Source: Colias croceus
Taxonomy: Eukaryota; Arthropoda; Insecta; Lepidoptera; Pieridae
NCBI RefSeq assembly: GCF_905220415.1
Contig: NC_059537.1
Coordinates: 7,509,622-7,573,621, forward strand
Length of the DNA stretch: 64,000 bases
Direction of reading: 5' to 3'
This document shows, in pieces, positions 23,851-35,179 of this stretch. The notes under the pieces were generated by a model that had not been told where the DNA came from, searched no databases, and worked only from the letters and a program-made list of their open reading frames with translations. Position numbers and translations under genes: made by a program. Position 1 is the first letter of the stretch; each line of letters starts with the position of its first letter.

Positions 23851-26248
23851 AGCTCTCTATTACCGCTAATTTTTTACTTACTATTCAAGTAGTTAAATAT
23901 ATTGTTATTGCTAAGTTAGGTGCTTTTTCGCATAGTGAGTAGAATAGACTTTCAAAACGTTTATTCATATATTTAATACCACCCCGTGGGAGAGCCACTG
24001 CAAATCATACACATGGTAATTTTTCACCAAAATTCTTTGTATATGCAATTATAAGTGCATTTTGCTCGAGTGTCTGTCATTAAGTTAAACGTACGATGTT
24101 ATTTTAAGGGCCGTAATGGTCGGTCCAGCGAGCCGGTGTTTTTTCCGAGCGCGGCGCTCACGGAAAGTTATGCATTTAAACGCTTGAATTATGAAATTAC
24201 AGTATCGAGTGTAAACATGAGTATACGTTTAACGCTACGAGATAAACGCTTTGCTATCATTTTTATTTTATCTAGGTTGCCAATATGTTTATCTTGAGGA
24301 CAAAGAAGTAAGTCATAAATATTATTCCAACAATGTATAGAGACTGCAATCAAAATGAAAGGATACATTTTTTGTTACCGAACGCCAATAGTTTGTTACG
24401 TAAGTTCGACACCCAGAAACAATAGAGGTTCATAGATCAAATTGTTATATTGATTCACAAAGCGTAAATTCATTCTGTTATGACAGGCAAGCATAAATTC
24501 GCGACGGGACCCGCAGAGGCTGCGAGACAATAGACGTCTCCCTATAGAAGTTGTGAGACATTATCATAGGCCGGTATAACGCTTGTGGACACAGGACTAT
24601 GAAAGGGTAAGACACAACAATGCGATGGGGTTGCAAATTTCTTATTTAATCATCTCAGAGACAGAATGGTCAACAGTGAACCGTGTGAACTCATTAAATG
24701 TGAAAAATTAAAAAATGGCTTCAGCGTTCCTGTAATTGAAATGATGACAAATCATAAAACTAGATTAGTCTGGATATTTGGAGGATCTTTGATAAACCAT
24801 TGAGAAATATCTTAACCAATAATTGACATGTTTACGAGTATCTAATTAAGCAAAATTTGGTAAACTAATTGCCGATCCCGTAGTACGTCTAAATGATTCC
24901 TTTTTCTTTATGGAGAATGTGCACTAAAATTTTGATAGAATTTTTGTACTTAAACCAGTAAGTAGTTCGGTTTCTCGATTAAAAACAAAACTACGATTCC
25001 TCTCATTTTATATTATTATAAGTAGGTTTTTAAATAACGAATAAAATAATATACCTAGTTAAATTTACTCATGTACTGTTTTTTAGATAAAAGAAAATTA
25101 AATATACCACCTGCAAATAACCACAAATTACGGGTTTCGGTCGCAGCGGGCTACCCCAGCAATTAAGAGAAAATCTTACAATAGCGTAGCAAATGCTATG
25201 ACGCTGATTGCCAAATTATAGGGTAAGGTGTCAAAACCACAGGCTAGTGGAACAATTGTATTTATCATTGGATGTTGTTCTTTACTTTAAACACGTTATG
25301 AAATATGTATATTAATAAAACGAAATTAAATTAATGATTAAAAATACAATACAATTTTAATGAATATGTATCTAATTATTAGTATTTTTTTAAAAGCACT
25401 GTGAGCTTATTTAACATAAAAAAACGTATTAATTATGCTCGTATAAACTTCCACTCTATGTTAAGTCATAAAACAGGTTATTCCATAATAATGATTGCCG
25501 ATGTTATAACTAAATTTTGGGCGAAAGAATAATATTAGTACGGAAATGTAATACGCCTGCGGTAAGAATATAATTACGAGTGTGCGAATACGTTAATGAC
25601 AACAAACGCCGCTTGCACAAAAACCCTAAAGCGCCGTAGACCCTAATGAAGGGTTAAATGTAAGAAGCCATTATAAAAAATTAAGAATCGCCCCGATGAG
25701 CCATTATCTTCGCATGTTAAAAATAATATGGTCATAGGGTAATGTACATTCATGCGAGCCACGTCCAAGAGCGCATTTGAATATTTCTTTGTTTGCTACC
25801 CCCTGCCTGCGCCGGACTTCACACGCTCCTAGAGCTCTCGGCAGGTACCGCGGACACCCTTGCCTTGCGCGCCCTAGCCCCGAGCTATCCGCTACCGCTA
25901 TCCGTACCTACTGCTGAACTGCGACCGACACGTTTCGAACTTACTGCGTGTACCTACTGTTCAATACAATGATTTATTAAATAAGACTAAAAAGTTATTT
26001 AAATATATTTTGATTGATTAATATCAGATAATTTACTTCAATATTTATTACATTGAAGAAGCGGTCGTAACTCCATCATCAGTAAATATCGTCACTGCTT
26101 ATCTTAATGTATTCTTACATTGCACATGAGTTATTTAATAACACTTTAGACTGCTTAAAAAATTAACGGTGTCGATATGTTACAGTACACCGCGTTTGTC
26201 GCGACGCATCAAATTAGCTAACATCAAAAATTCAAGTGTCAAAATTCG
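23851..26248. other. AT-rich DNA with a GC island before the Foldback insertion
   Basis: Mostly AT-rich. A GC-rich, CpG-containing island at 25795-25935 stands out and could be a promoter or a non-coding first exon. The frame at 24055-24297 is not recognised. Nothing else is supported. Confidence 0.4.
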
Positions 26249-26258
26249 TCAATCTCAC
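26249..26258 (+). repeat. left target-site duplication of the Foldback element
   Basis: TCAATCTCAC lies immediately before the left end (gcctccgggaag) and is repeated exactly at 39581-39590 after the right end. The duplication is 9 bp (caatctcac) or 10 bp, depending on the terminal base. A 9-10-bp duplication is what Foldback/MULE elements make. Confidence 0.9.
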
Positions 26259-28207
26259 GCCTCCGGGAAGTTGGCACCGCACTTTGAAGTTAGAAAAATT
26301 TTAAAGGTTGTTCCAGGTTGTTCTAGGTTTGTTCTACATTGTTCCAGAATTTCATACAGCTGAGATTAAAACTTTTCGAGAAAAGTCGAAAAACCCGATT
26401 TTTGAGCTGGCACCGCACTTTTTAGATATCGCGATTCTGGCGGTTGTTCCAGGTTGTTCTAGGTTTGTTCTATATTGTTCCAAAATATCGCGTCCGAAAA
26501 AAATTTATTTTCCACAAAATTCGTAAAAAACCAAAAAGAAGTTGGCACCGCACTTTGAAGTTAGAAAAAATTTAAAGGTTGTTCCAGGTTGTTCTAGGTT
26601 TGTTCTATATTGTTCCAAAATATCGCGTCCGAAAAAAATTTATTTTCCACAAAATTCGCAAAAAACCAAAAAGAAGTTGGCACCGCACTTTGAAGTTAGA
26701 AAAATTTTAAAGGTTGTTCCAGGTTGTTCTAGGTTTGTTCTACATTGTTCCAAAATATGGCGTCCGAAAAAAATTTATTTTCCACAAAATTCGCAAAAAA
26801 CCAAAAAGTAGTTGACCTCCGGGAAGTTGGCACCACACTTTGAAGTTAGAAAAATTTTAAAGGTTGTTCCAGGTTGTTCTAGGTTTGTTCTATATTGTTC
26901 CAAAATATCGCGTCCGAAAAAAATTTATTTTCCACAAAATTCGTAAAAAACCAAAAAGAAGTTGGCACCGCACTTTGAAGTTAGAAAAATTTTAAAGGTT
27001 GTTCCAGGTTGTTCTAGGTTTGTTCTATATTGTTCCAAAATATCGCGTCCGAAAAAAAATTATTTTCCACAAAATTCGTAAAAAACCACCCCCGGGAAGT
27101 TGGCACCGCACTTTGAAGTTAGAAAAATTTTAAAGGTTGTTCCAGGTTGTTCTAGGTTTGTTCTACATTGTTCCAAAATATCGCGTCCGAAAAAAATTTA
27201 TTTTCCACAAAATTCGCAAAAACCCAAAAAGAAGTTGGCACCGCACTTTGAACTTAGAAAAATTTTAAAGGTTGTTCCAGGTTGTTCTAGGTTTGTTCTA
27301 TATAGTTCCAAAATATCGCGTCCGAAAAAAATTTATTTTCCACAAAATTCGCAAAAAACCAAAAAGAAGTTGGCACCGCACTTTGAAGTTAGAAAAATTT
27401 TAAAGGTTGTTCCAGGTTGTTCTAGGTTTGTTCTATATTGTTCCAAAATATCGCGTCCGAAAAAAATTTATTTTCCACAAAATTCGCAAAAAACCAAAAT
27501 GAAGTTGGCACCGCACTTTGAAGTTAGAAAAATTTTAAAGGTTGTTCCAGGTTGTTCTAGGTTTGTTCTACATTGTTCCAAAATATCGCGTCCGAAAAAA
27601 ATTTATTTTCCACAAAATTCGCAAAAAACCAAAAAGAAGTTGGCACCGCACTTTGAAGTTAGAAAAATTTTAAAGGTTGTTCCAGGTTGTTCTAGGTTTG
27701 TTCTACATTGTTCCAAAATATGGCGTCCGAAAAAAATTTATTTTCCACAAAATTCGCAAAAAACCAAAAAGTAGTTGACCTCCGGGAAGTTGGCACCACA
27801 CTTTGAAGTTAGAAAAATTTTAAAGGTTGTTCCAGGTTGTTCTAGGTTTGTTCTATATTGTTCCAAAATATCGCGTCCGAAAAAAATTTATTTTTCACTA
27901 ATTTCAAAAAAAAAAATATCTGGCAACGCACTTTTAAGATATCACGATTCTGGCGGTTGTTCTGAGTTGTTCTATAGGCACCACACTTTGAAGTTAGAAA
28001 AATTTTATAGGTTGTTTTAGGTTTGTTCTACTTTGTTCCAGAATTACATACAGCTGAGAATAAAACATTTCGAGAAAAGTAAAAAAAAAACAATTTTAGA
28101 GCTGGCAAAAGTGCGGACTTATAAGATTTCGCGATTCTGACAGTTGTTCTAGGTTGTTCTAGATATTTTGTTATATAATTCTCCAAAATATCGCGTTCGA
28201 AAAAAAG
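26259..28207 (+). repeat. left terminal array of 135-bp repeats
   Basis: About twelve units start with gttggcaccgcactttgaag at 26270, 26406 (variant), 26541, 26676, 26826, 26961, 27099, 27234, 27369, 27504, 27639 and 27789. They are followed by decayed units to about 28207. Spacing is 135 bp, or 138-150 bp where ccccgggaag or gacctccgggaag is inserted. Units alternate between tacattgttcc and tatattgttcc types, giving a dimeric higher-order pattern. A block from about 26541 recurs 963 bp later (same rare ATGGCG variant and gacctccggg junction), a sign of array expansion. Because the period is 45 codons, stop-free frames of up to 224 codons run through it; they are probably not genes. Confidence 0.93.
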
Positions 28208-28454
28208 AATCATCCAAAAAAAGCGTTCTTGAAGACTGGTTCTGGAAAAAATGATTAGATATGTTTATAAAAAACACAAAGTAACACTTTTTATCGATTG
28301 ACATTGGTTACGCGAACTTATATATTCATTTCACTGTTACGCGCATGCAAGGAGGACCACGGGCAGGTTGTCAATATCCTCCTCGTCTTTTTTTGTTTCT
28401 TTTTTTAATTTTTTTTGTTTTTTTATTCGTTTTTTTTTAATTTTTATTTTGATT
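28208..28454. other. inner boundary of left array, T-rich
   Basis: After the last decayed array unit the sequence becomes simple T-rich DNA (28380-28450), with open frames of low-complexity Phe or Lys composition on either strand. No gene is seen. Confidence 0.5.
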
Positions 28455-29043
28455 TTTTTGTTGTTGTTTTTTTTAATCAAATCAGAAATGAAACTTGTTA
28501 TTCTCATATTTTGTTCAATACATTTTGTTATTTTTGTAGTTTTTTTTTCAATTTTCAACTAAAAAGCTTTCGACATTTAAATTTGATACAACTGACTTTG
28601 AAATCTTGGAGATCTAGGAAACACTTTCAATTTTCAAATTAAAATCAGTTAAACATTTCGATTTTTTTCTTATTATTTGTTTCCCCATACTTTACGAAAA
28701 ACAATGCACGACAATTGAACTAAACTGGAATTTCTGTGGATGCCTTACAACTATAAAAACTTTTAAAACTATTGAACTTTATACGGTCAACTTATAAAAC
28801 TATTTTGAAAACTTGGAGATTCAAGAGAACTTTTAAATTATGAAATTTTCAAGCGGCATTCAGCAGTTTCTCGCATTGTTTTTTTTTTGTTTGCTTGATT
28901 TCTTACACTTAATGAAATACGATGCCTAAAATTTATTTGAATGTAAACCTTATAATTATGGATGCTTTGAAAAATATTGAATTTTCCAAAGTCAGCTTCG
29001 TAAACTATAAAAAAAAACCTTAGAGATTAAAAGAAACTTTTTT
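28455..29043 (-). repeat. internal direct repeat, copy 1 (offset about 722 bp)
   Basis: This segment and 29174-29768 share long nearly identical stretches (for example atttaaatttgatac, actttacgaaaaacaatgca and ggatgccttacaactataaa). A third, more diverged copy lies at about 29815-29960. All are downstream of the transposase stop, so they may form its 3' untranslated or subterminal region. Not coding. Confidence 0.8.
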
Positions 29044-29173
29044 CTTCAATTTTTTTAATTTTTATTTTTATTTATTTTTTGTTGTTTTTTTAGTTTTTTT
29101 TTTATCAATTCAGAAATGAAACTTCTATTTCTCATATTTTGTTCAATACAATATTTTGTTATTTTTGTAGATT

Positions 29174-29768
29174 TTGATTTTTTTTTTTGTTTTTTTTATC
29201 AATTCAGAAATGAAACTTGTTTTTCTCATATTTTGTTCAAAACATTTTGTTATTTTTGTAGTTTTTTTTCAATTTTCAACTAAAAAGCTTTCGACATTTA
29301 AATTTGATACATCTGACTTTGAAAGCGATAGGAAATCTTGGAGATCTAGGAAACACTTTCAATTTTCAAATTAAAATCAGTTAAACATTTCGATTTTTTT
29401 CTTATTATTTGTTTCCCCATACTTTACGAAAAACAATGCACGACAATTGAACTAAACTGGAATTTCTGTGGATGCCTTACAACTATAAAAACTTTTAAAA
29501 CTATTGAACTTTATACGGTCAACTTATAAAACTATTTTGAAAACTTGGAGATTCAAGAGAACTTTTAAATAATGAAATTTGCAAGCGGCATTCAGCAGTT
29601 TTTCGCATTGTTTTTTTTTGTTTGCTTGATTTCTTACACTTAATGAAATACGATGCCTAAAATTTATTTGAATGTAAACCTTATAATTATGGATGCTTTG
29701 AAAAAGATTTAATTATTCAGAGTCAGCTTCGTAAACTATAAAAAAAAACTTAGAGATTAAAAGAATTT
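29174..29768 (-). repeat. internal direct repeat, copy 2
   Basis: Second copy of the segment at 28455-29043, with a few substitutions and an extra 9-bp gcgatagga-type insertion near 29323. Between the two copies (29044-29173) lies T-rich DNA with a short extra duplication of the cagaaatgaaactt segment. Confidence 0.8.
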
Positions 29769-29996
29769 TTTAAATCATCACATTTGATTGACTTGCCACA
29801 TTTAGAATTTTCTCATTACTTTTCAGAAAGCGATACGTGGACAATTGAACCAAACTATAATTTCCTTGGACATGAACCTTACAACTAAAAAGCTTTCAAA
29901 TATATTGATTTTTATAATATAGTCAACTTCAAAAACTATTAAAAACTTAGAAATCGATTAAATTATTAATTTTGACACAGTAGTCACTTTTCGAAT

Positions 29997-32900
29997 TTAA
30001 ACTCGAGCGTAAATGCAGAATACCGGGTTGATAACCTCATTCGCTGAAATGCGTTTTGGCTTTGAAACCATATCATCTATACGGAACCACGTATCACCGT
30101 ACTTAACGCAGCCAGTGTAGTGCCCAGGGGATTGGGGACCAGCGTGGTAATCTGCAATCCCAGCAAGCTGGAACGAAGATCCGCTTAAGCTAATCAATGT
30201 GGGAAAATCTTTTATTTCAAACCTTGCGTCTGCATCTTCGATACACTCTATGAAAGCGTGAGATCGATATTCGAATGTCGTTTCAACAAAGTTTTTACAT
30301 TTCACACAGGGTTTTTTCGAAATGGAAATTTCGTTAGCTTTCACAGCATCACTTATTTTTACATACCCGTGACTCATGATAGTTTCGATGTCCAATGAAA
30401 CGGTTACTAGTTGCCTCGTGAGAACCGTATTGCATACTTCGCACACTCTCCGTTCCTCTAGGCTAGGCTCTTCATGAAAAATGAGATCACATAAAATAGT
30501 GATGTTTGACAGCGCATCAATGGTTGAAACTCCAGGGGCGCTACCATCATGAACGAAGCACGATACTTGGCCCAAGATATTTGCACGTTGCTTATATACT
30601 TCAGGATGGCAACCCCTTTCTGAAAAAAGTTTCACGAATTCGAATATTTGCGATTTCGATTTTTGAATAGCATCGTAAAATTTTTCGTTGCTAGATGCAC
30701 CAGCAAGAATATGGATGATTGTATCAAAGCCGCATGTATTTCTTATTATCACCCTTTGTTTGTTAATCTGGATTGACGGACAGAGAGTTCCATTTTGAAT
30801 GACTTCGATGCCAGTTTTCCGTTTTTTATTCGATTTTGCCACTTTCAACTCAGGGCACGCATCTAAGTACACTCTTTTCGGTTTTTTCGGGTCATTTTTA
30901 TTGCGCCAGTTATGTTCCGTACCCAGTTCATTGTTCTTGTCAAGAGCATAATCTTTGTCGGTGTCAGATTCAACTATGTGACTTTCCTGTAGTGAATTTT
31001 CCTCCGTTTGGTCTGGTGATATTGGTGGTGATTTTTTTTCAGCGGACAACACATTGTCAATTTCCACTCGAGCTTCTGTTTCAGATGTTTGTATGGGAGC
31101 CACGCTGTTTGAAATTTCCAGGGTTCGAACCTGCTGCAGCGTATGTTTTTCCGCCATGACCAATTTTGTGCGTCCGGAAAAAGATGTCAAATGTGTTGTT
31201 ACAAATTTATCAATTCTCATAGGGCGCCTCTCATGTGCCAATGTTCGGTGTTTTAAGTCATTGAACTCGCTTTCAACCGCAGATGAAGTCGCAACCATAC
31301 TTCCATAGCCAAAATAACTTTTCATCACGTTTGAGTACAATGGGAAGTATGGAATTAGATTTTTTATGCGTTTCCCAATGCTAGGGACATAGTATGGATT
31401 CACATCTTCACCTATTCCACTTGAATCACTGGAGCGAAGATTTTCGAGTGAACTGTTGTAAAGCGACGTTCCCCATTCGAATATATTTATTCCACACTCT
31501 TCATCCGCTTCGTCTACTGCTAGATTATTTTCGTCCGATTCTTCTACTAATTCGGTAACTTTTTTTATAAATGCGTCTCCTTTTACCAAGGTATGCAAAC
31601 GATTGAATTCTTTACCAGCTAAACTTAGACAACCATTTTCATCCATTCCAAAGGTTGGACTATTCGCGATAATCAGGGTACCCCGGAATATGTCTTTCAG
31701 TTGATGAAAATCCTCACATTTGCTTATCAACGCCATGATCATTATATAGAATTTCCGTACGAGTGGATTTACCGAATTCAATTCTTTCCACCGTGAAATC
31801 ATTTTTACGTAATGGGAAACATCGAGACGGAGAAAGCATGAAGGAAGCAAGTCGGACGATTTTACTACGCAGTCGAAACATTTCGACAGATAATCTTGCA
31901 AATTCCGACATTGTGCGAACGCTCGCGCGCATGCACCAAGAAGAGCTTTATCAAAATCGCAAGTTACCTGTTTCGGTAATGGGAAATTTGCTTTATGGGA
32001 TTGACCGATTCGGAGGATTTCATTAAGCCAAAACAGAATAGTGTTTGTGTTTTGAGAGGCGCTCAGCATCTGAAAAACTGGAATCTTTGATTCAAACGTT
32101 TCCGTCAATACTTGATACAAGTACAGATGGGAAGACAGTTCACCATTGGGTTTTATCAACTTTTTTCCTAATGAACCAGTGCCATCGATGCAAATATATT
32201 GGTGATGCAGCATATAAACGGCTACTTGTTCAGGTGTCCAGTAGTGAACGAAAAAAGGATCCAACCCAATAGTGTGAATCTCCCCTACGTGCCGTTCATA
32301 TTTCATTGTTTGAATATTAGCCACTGGATCTGTGCCTTTCAACCCGAAAATAATATTTTTCTGTTCCTGCTTGGCCTTGCGTAGGATCGCATTTTTTGGA
32401 AGATTTGCTGGTTCGCGATCCCCAAACTTCATCCGTTTGTCTGCTTCGCTTCGTCGCCAGATCGACGGTAGAATATTGCTTTCTGCCAATTCCGATGAAA
32501 TTTCTTTTCTTCGCTTGCCCTTCAATTGTCTCTTTTTAGAGTGTTCAAACCTTTCGTCGTAATTTTCTAGCAAGCAGTCCATTAAAACATCCTCACGAGG
32601 CAATGGTTTGTTTGCAACCAAACCGGAAAATTTACAACCGCATTCTTTGCAGTGACCAGAAATTTTTAATTGAACTCCGGACTCGGTCATACTATTTTTT
32701 TTGAAACATAGAGGGCATTGTATTCGATACTGGAGCCACAGTTGTTCGTACAATTTATCGGTCCAAATTTTTCGTTTCAATACTGAATATCCTCTCTCAG
32801 TTAATTTTGGATCGTGATAATCGACATTTTCTGGCGCCATGATGACCCAAATTTCATGTGGAATTTTCAAAGTAAAAGGATACTCGGTCATCTTACTCGA

Positions 32901-33188
32901 ATTGCTATCGCGAGTGTCATCTTTTTTCGAATCATCTAAAAGAGAAACTTCACTGATTTGGAAATTGTGATATCCGAGTACTTTGTCCCATGTTTCGTAC
33001 CGATTGTTCTTGAGTATGGTGTAAACATATTTGGGACTGATCTTAGAATCTGTGGCAGAGTTCAAAACGTTACTTATTTTTTGATAAATGTCGGAACTCG
33101 GAACAACAGGTTTGCCGAAAGAGTCGATTATATTTTTATATTCGGGGGACAAAATGATTTCTGATAATTTTGATATTAAATACGCCAT
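29997..33188 (-). CDS. NOF-like Foldback transposase with C-terminal USP-like domain
   Basis: This 1063-residue protein is close in length to the roughly 120-kDa NOF protein of Drosophila FB. The start ATG has a good context (cacaATGG) and the frame is intact. Residues about 158-185 hold a zinc-type pattern (CPLC at 158-161, HCKECGC at 179-185). A MULE-NOF DDE core follows: D335 in YICIDGTGSL, D411 or D413 in VTCDFDKALLGA, a CFLRLDVSHYVK block near 451-462, and the acidic E639/E641 in SAVESEFNDLKHR. Basic, NLS-like stretches are at 218-229 and 767-791. The last 250 residues resemble a ubiquitin-specific protease: a Cys box (RNTCGFDTIIHIL, C819), two CxxC pairs (916/919 and 961/964) and a His box (SPGHYTGCVKYGDTWFRIDD, H1023, D1038/D1039). 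It would cut and paste the element in the nucleus; the protease-like part may deubiquitinate or bind ubiquitin-like partners (inference). Plus-strand frames inside it are shadows. Confidence 0.9.
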   Translation of the reverse strand: MAYLISKLSEIILSPEYKNIIDSFGKPVVPSSDIYQKISNVLNSATDSKISPKYVYTILKNNRYETWDKVLGYHNFQISEVSLLDDSKKDDTRDSNSSKMTEYPFTLKIPHEIWVIMAPENVDYHDPKLTERGYSVLKRKIWTDKLYEQLWLQYRIQCPLCFKKNSMTESGVQLKISGHCKECGCKFSGLVANKPLPREDVLMDCLLENYDERFEHSKKRQLKGKRRKEISSELAESNILPSIWRRSEADKRMKFGDREPANLPKNAILRKAKQEQKNIIFGLKGTDPVANIQTMKYERHVGEIHTIGLDPFFVHYWTPEQVAVYMLHHQYICIDGTGSLGKKLIKPNGELSSHLYLYQVLTETFESKIPVFQMLSASQNTNTILFWLNEILRIGQSHKANFPLPKQVTCDFDKALLGACARAFAQCRNLQDYLSKCFDCVVKSSDLLPSCFLRLDVSHYVKMISRWKELNSVNPLVRKFYIMIMALISKCEDFHQLKDIFRGTLIIANSPTFGMDENGCLSLAGKEFNRLHTLVKGDAFIKKVTELVEESDENNLAVDEADEECGINIFEWGTSLYNSSLENLRSSDSSGIGEDVNPYYVPSIGKRIKNLIPYFPLYSNVMKSYFGYGSMVATSSAVESEFNDLKHRTLAHERRPMRIDKFVTTHLTSFSGRTKLVMAEKHTLQQVRTLEISNSVAPIQTSETEARVEIDNVLSAEKKSPPISPDQTEENSLQESHIVESDTDKDYALDKNNELGTEHNWRNKNDPKKPKRVYLDACPELKVAKSNKKRKTGIEVIQNGTLCPSIQINKQRVIIRNTCGFDTIIHILAGASSNEKFYDAIQKSKSQIFEFVKLFSERGCHPEVYKQRANILGQVSCFVHDGSAPGVSTIDALSNITILCDLIFHEEPSLEERRVCEVCNTVLTRQLVTVSLDIETIMSHGYVKISDAVKANEISISKKPCVKCKNFVETTFEYRSHAFIECIEDADARFEIKDFPTLISLSGSSFQLAGIADYHAGPQSPGHYTGCVKYGDTWFRIDDMVSKPKRISANEVINPVFCIYARV

Positions 33189-33600
33189 TGTGTTTTATTG
33201 CGCAAATTTTCATGGATCTATCGATTGATGGAATAAAATTAACGTCCGTCGTGAAAAAAATGGCTTTCTGATGTAATCGAAAAAATTCCAAACAAAAGTT
33301 TGGTGGGTGATGCTAGCAAGCATAAACGGAAGTAACAGATTTCTGATGTTTTCTCGGAATGTGACTTGTGTCTAGAGTATCTAGCAGCTTGACTCGTCTG
33401 AACTCGTCTCACAGTGTGCGGGTAGATCACGCGCCTGGCCTCCCTACCACTTGTCGTATGCAACAGACAAACGTGAATCTGTTAGGTCCTCTACCGACAT
33501 AATATATCGCGCCTTGAGAGCATCCCCTCCCTACGACACGCTCGCTACCATCCAATGAAGGCGGGTTGTGTCTAGATAATTTATATAGGTAAACTAATAA
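33189..33600 (-). promoter_or_regulatory. putative transposase promoter and 5' UTR
   Basis: On the minus strand a TATATAA box lies at 33581-33587, about 395 nt upstream of the ATG. A GC-richer segment (33410-33560) with the repeated motif gtaggga follows it. No upstream exon is needed because the frame opens at its own ATG. Position of the start site is inferred, about 33553. Confidence 0.4.
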
Positions 33601-33984
33601 AATGCTTTCTGATGGTAACACCTGAATTTAGGAGAGTAAGCAGGAAAATCGAATTAAAAAAAAAAACTGAGTGCTTTTTTGCTATGAACTTTTATATGAA
33701 TTTAAAACTTGTATAATATACTTCTACGCCAAAAACCCGAATGTGTCGGAAACGTCGAATTTTTTTATTTTCAAAATTGTATTATGTCGAAGAGAGAATA
33801 AGTTTTTTTTATTGGCAGTACGTTGTACTAGGATGGTGGGATGACTTAGCACAAACGGTATTTTTACAATAATATGTTAGCGTCGCAAATGCGAGCGTAC
33901 ACGAACGACAACCTTTATAATTGCGCACAAATATCAATTATGAATGCAAAGGTGATAAACTTTTTTTACCCCACAAATTCGATA
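33601..33984. other. AT-rich spacer in the Foldback element
   Basis: No gene or repeat is recognised; AT-rich with poly-A and poly-T runs. Confidence 0.4.
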
Positions 33985-34607
33985 CAATAAGATGAATAAA
34001 ATAATCAGTGTAAGTAGTTCTGAAAAGAACTTTTTAACGCTTTAAAAACTCAAAATATAAAGTTATAATAAGATATGTCAAAGTTAAATTACTATTGAGT
34101 TAATAAATACCTAATGAATAAATTTGATAATTTATAATATATTATATACCCTACAGCAACGTGTAAGAATGTTATCGAAATAACTATCTTTCTATGAAAA
34201 ATAAATAATGTTAATTAATAGCAAAAGTAAGTGAAACCGGAAAATGTGTTGTGAAGAAACAATAAGATGAATAAAATAATCAGTGTAAGTAGTTCTGAAA
34301 AGAACTTTTTAACGCTTTAAAAACTCAAAATATAAAGTTATAATAAGATATGTCAAAGTTAAATTACTATTGAGTTAATAAATACCTAATGAATAAATTT
34401 GATAATTTATACTATATTATATACCCTACAGAAACGTGTAAGAATGTTATCGAAATAACTATCTTTCTATGAAAAATAAATAATGTTAATTAATAGCAAA
34501 AGTAAGTGAAACCGGAAAATGTGTTGTGAAGAAACAATAAGATGAATAAAATAATCAGTGTAAGTAGTTCTGAAAAGAACTTTTTAACGCTTTGAAAACT
34601 CAAAATA
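33985..34607. repeat. 275-bp tandem repeat, 2.3 copies
   Basis: Copies start at 33985, 34260 and 34535 with caataagatgaataaaataa and are nearly identical (for example one substitution tataatat/tatactat and cagcaacg/cagaaacg). The third copy breaks off at about 34607, where a GC-rich segment begins. It is not coding. Confidence 0.92.
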
Positions 34608-35179
34608 TTCGATTTCGGTTGCGTCCACTGCGTAGGGAGCCGACCGCGCGAGTGAGCCGCGCGGCTACCTATCTCGCACAACTCAATATCCCTTCCCTCC
34701 TCACCTTCACCCCGTCCCGAACTACGCCTGCTCATTGTATTAAACAGTATACAATACTATTTTCTGTAAGATTGACACTTTTAAAAGTTCGTTATATCTT
34801 TTGAATGGAATATACAATTTTTTTAATTTAAAAAGTATTTTGCTGGTATTGAAACAGTCTATAATAAAACATCATTTAATGGGATAAGGATTAATATATT
34901 ATGTGTATGGATAACATGGTTTACTATCGGCACTTCTATTTACTTTGAAAACGTAAAAAAGTTGTTGTAGTAACATAACTACTGAAGATGGACATATGGT
35001 ATCGCGGACTTTCTTGTAGATATTGATCCATTCTATAATACCGTAGAACATTTTTTTGGTCTATCTTCAATAGATTCCGCAGCGCACGCGATGACAGAAG
35101 TTTTATTGAGGAATTTTTTACACCTTGGGTTACATTATTGCATTTTTGGTAAGGATCTCTATTTTTTTTGAAAATGCAA
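34608..35179. other. spacer with GC-rich island
   Basis: 34608-34735 is GC-rich (agccgaccgcgcgagtgagc) and ends in a CT-rich run (cccttccctcctcacc). It may be a second promoter-like region of the element or filler captured by it. The rest is AT-rich with nothing recognised. Confidence 0.35.

Noticed and set aside
27100..27774. 224-codon open frame (and similar frames at 26542-26811, 37532-38059, 38078-38740)
   Set aside because: They are produced by the 135-bp tandem repeat, whose length is a multiple of three; the translation is a 45-residue unit repeated without any known domain or start context.
26259..28207. CRISPR-like or centromeric satellite array
   Set aside because: Units are 135 bp with no unique spacers, and the array is mirrored 9 kb away around a transposase with target-site duplications, which fits a Foldback terminal repeat.
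28337..28642. Low-complexity Lys- or Phe-rich frames
   Set aside because: Translations of T-rich simple sequence in the Foldback interior, present on both strands.
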